From a bacterium (GTDB taxonomy: Bacteria > Bacillota > Bacilli > Lactobacillales > Streptococcaceae): a stretch of 21,806 nt of DNA. Positions 21,731-21,806 of the stretch are shown here, in pieces (position 1 is the first letter of the stretch; every line of letters begins with the position of its first letter). The stretch is taken from contig CAJNDL010000033.1 of assembly GCA_905221505.1 (NCBI GenBank), forward strand, positions 1 through 21,806. The letters are read 5' to 3'. Both the position numbers and the translations under genes were made by a program. Under the pieces are notes generated by a model. That model made no database searches. It saw only the letters and a list, made by a program, of their open reading frames with translations, and had not been told where the DNA came from.

Positions 21731-21806
21731 GCTAAGCGACTTCCATATCTCACAGGGGGCAACCCCCAACTACTTCCGGCGTTCTAGGGCTTAACTTCTG
21801 TGTTCG
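21731..21806 (-). rRNA. rrf: 5S ribosomal RNA, 3' part
   Basis: The minus strand reads CGAACACAGAAGTTAAGCCC and on through GGGGGTTGCCCCCTGTGAGA to the 3' end GTCGCTTAGC at 21731, the conserved streptococcal 5S rRNA. Only the last 76 nt are in the window; the 5' part and presumably 23S and 16S rRNA lie beyond the right edge. Confidence 0.96.

Overview
The window comes from a mitis-group streptococcus, very close to Streptococcus pneumoniae (S. mitis or S. pseudopneumoniae type). The evidence is the gene order 5S rRNA/tRNA-Asn – comW – purA – tadA – dut – radA – carbonic anhydrase – prs – polA, two pneumococcal-style choline-binding proteins, two RUP elements, ISL3-type insertion sequences and a CiaR-type small RNA. 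ComW, RadA and carbonic anhydrase each differ in places from the pneumococcal sequences I remember, so I would not insist on S. pneumoniae itself. Most housekeeping genes lie on the minus strand. By pneumococcal gene order, oriC would lie beyond the right edge.

Layout, left to right. 1-1377: the N-terminus of a transposase (minus, cut by the edge) and a YeiH/UPF0324 membrane protein (plus). 1377-4707: a RUP element, a CoA-binding-domain protein and DNA polymerase I. 4780-12790: the accessory region. Two near-identical full-length Rpn/PDDEXK-family nuclease genes face each other as inverted repeats (plus at 4856, minus at 12607). Each is followed by extra copies of its own C-terminal module (one on the left, two on the right). 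Between them lie a sortase-signal remnant, two choline-binding protein genes and an intact ISL3-family IS with a perfect 8-bp target duplication. 12832-18345: prs, then the dut – histidine phosphatase – radA – carbonic anhydrase – PrsW run, the SRP RNA gene and tadA. 18401-21806: a Cia-dependent small RNA, purA, comW, a decayed ISL3 element, tRNA-Asn and the 3' part of 5S rRNA.

Two themes tie the region together. The first is competence: comW (sigma-X activator), a CiaR-driven csRNA (a class known to repress comC), and the dut/radA run (late competence genes in pneumococcus). The two rpn genes also carry a candidate sigma-X (cin) box and a conserved upstream dyad, and the dut upstream region resembles theirs.

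The second is the rpn system, which I consider the most interesting part of the window. All five C-terminal modules contain a perfect AGGAGG Shine-Dalgarno placed 8 nt before an in-frame ATG at the same codon. This is the arrangement expected for a separately translated small C-terminal protein, like the intragenic RpnS antitoxins reported for enterobacterial rpn genes. The orphan modules lack the nuclease domain but keep this start, so the locus may be an array of one nuclease plus extra, length-variable partner or immunity modules.
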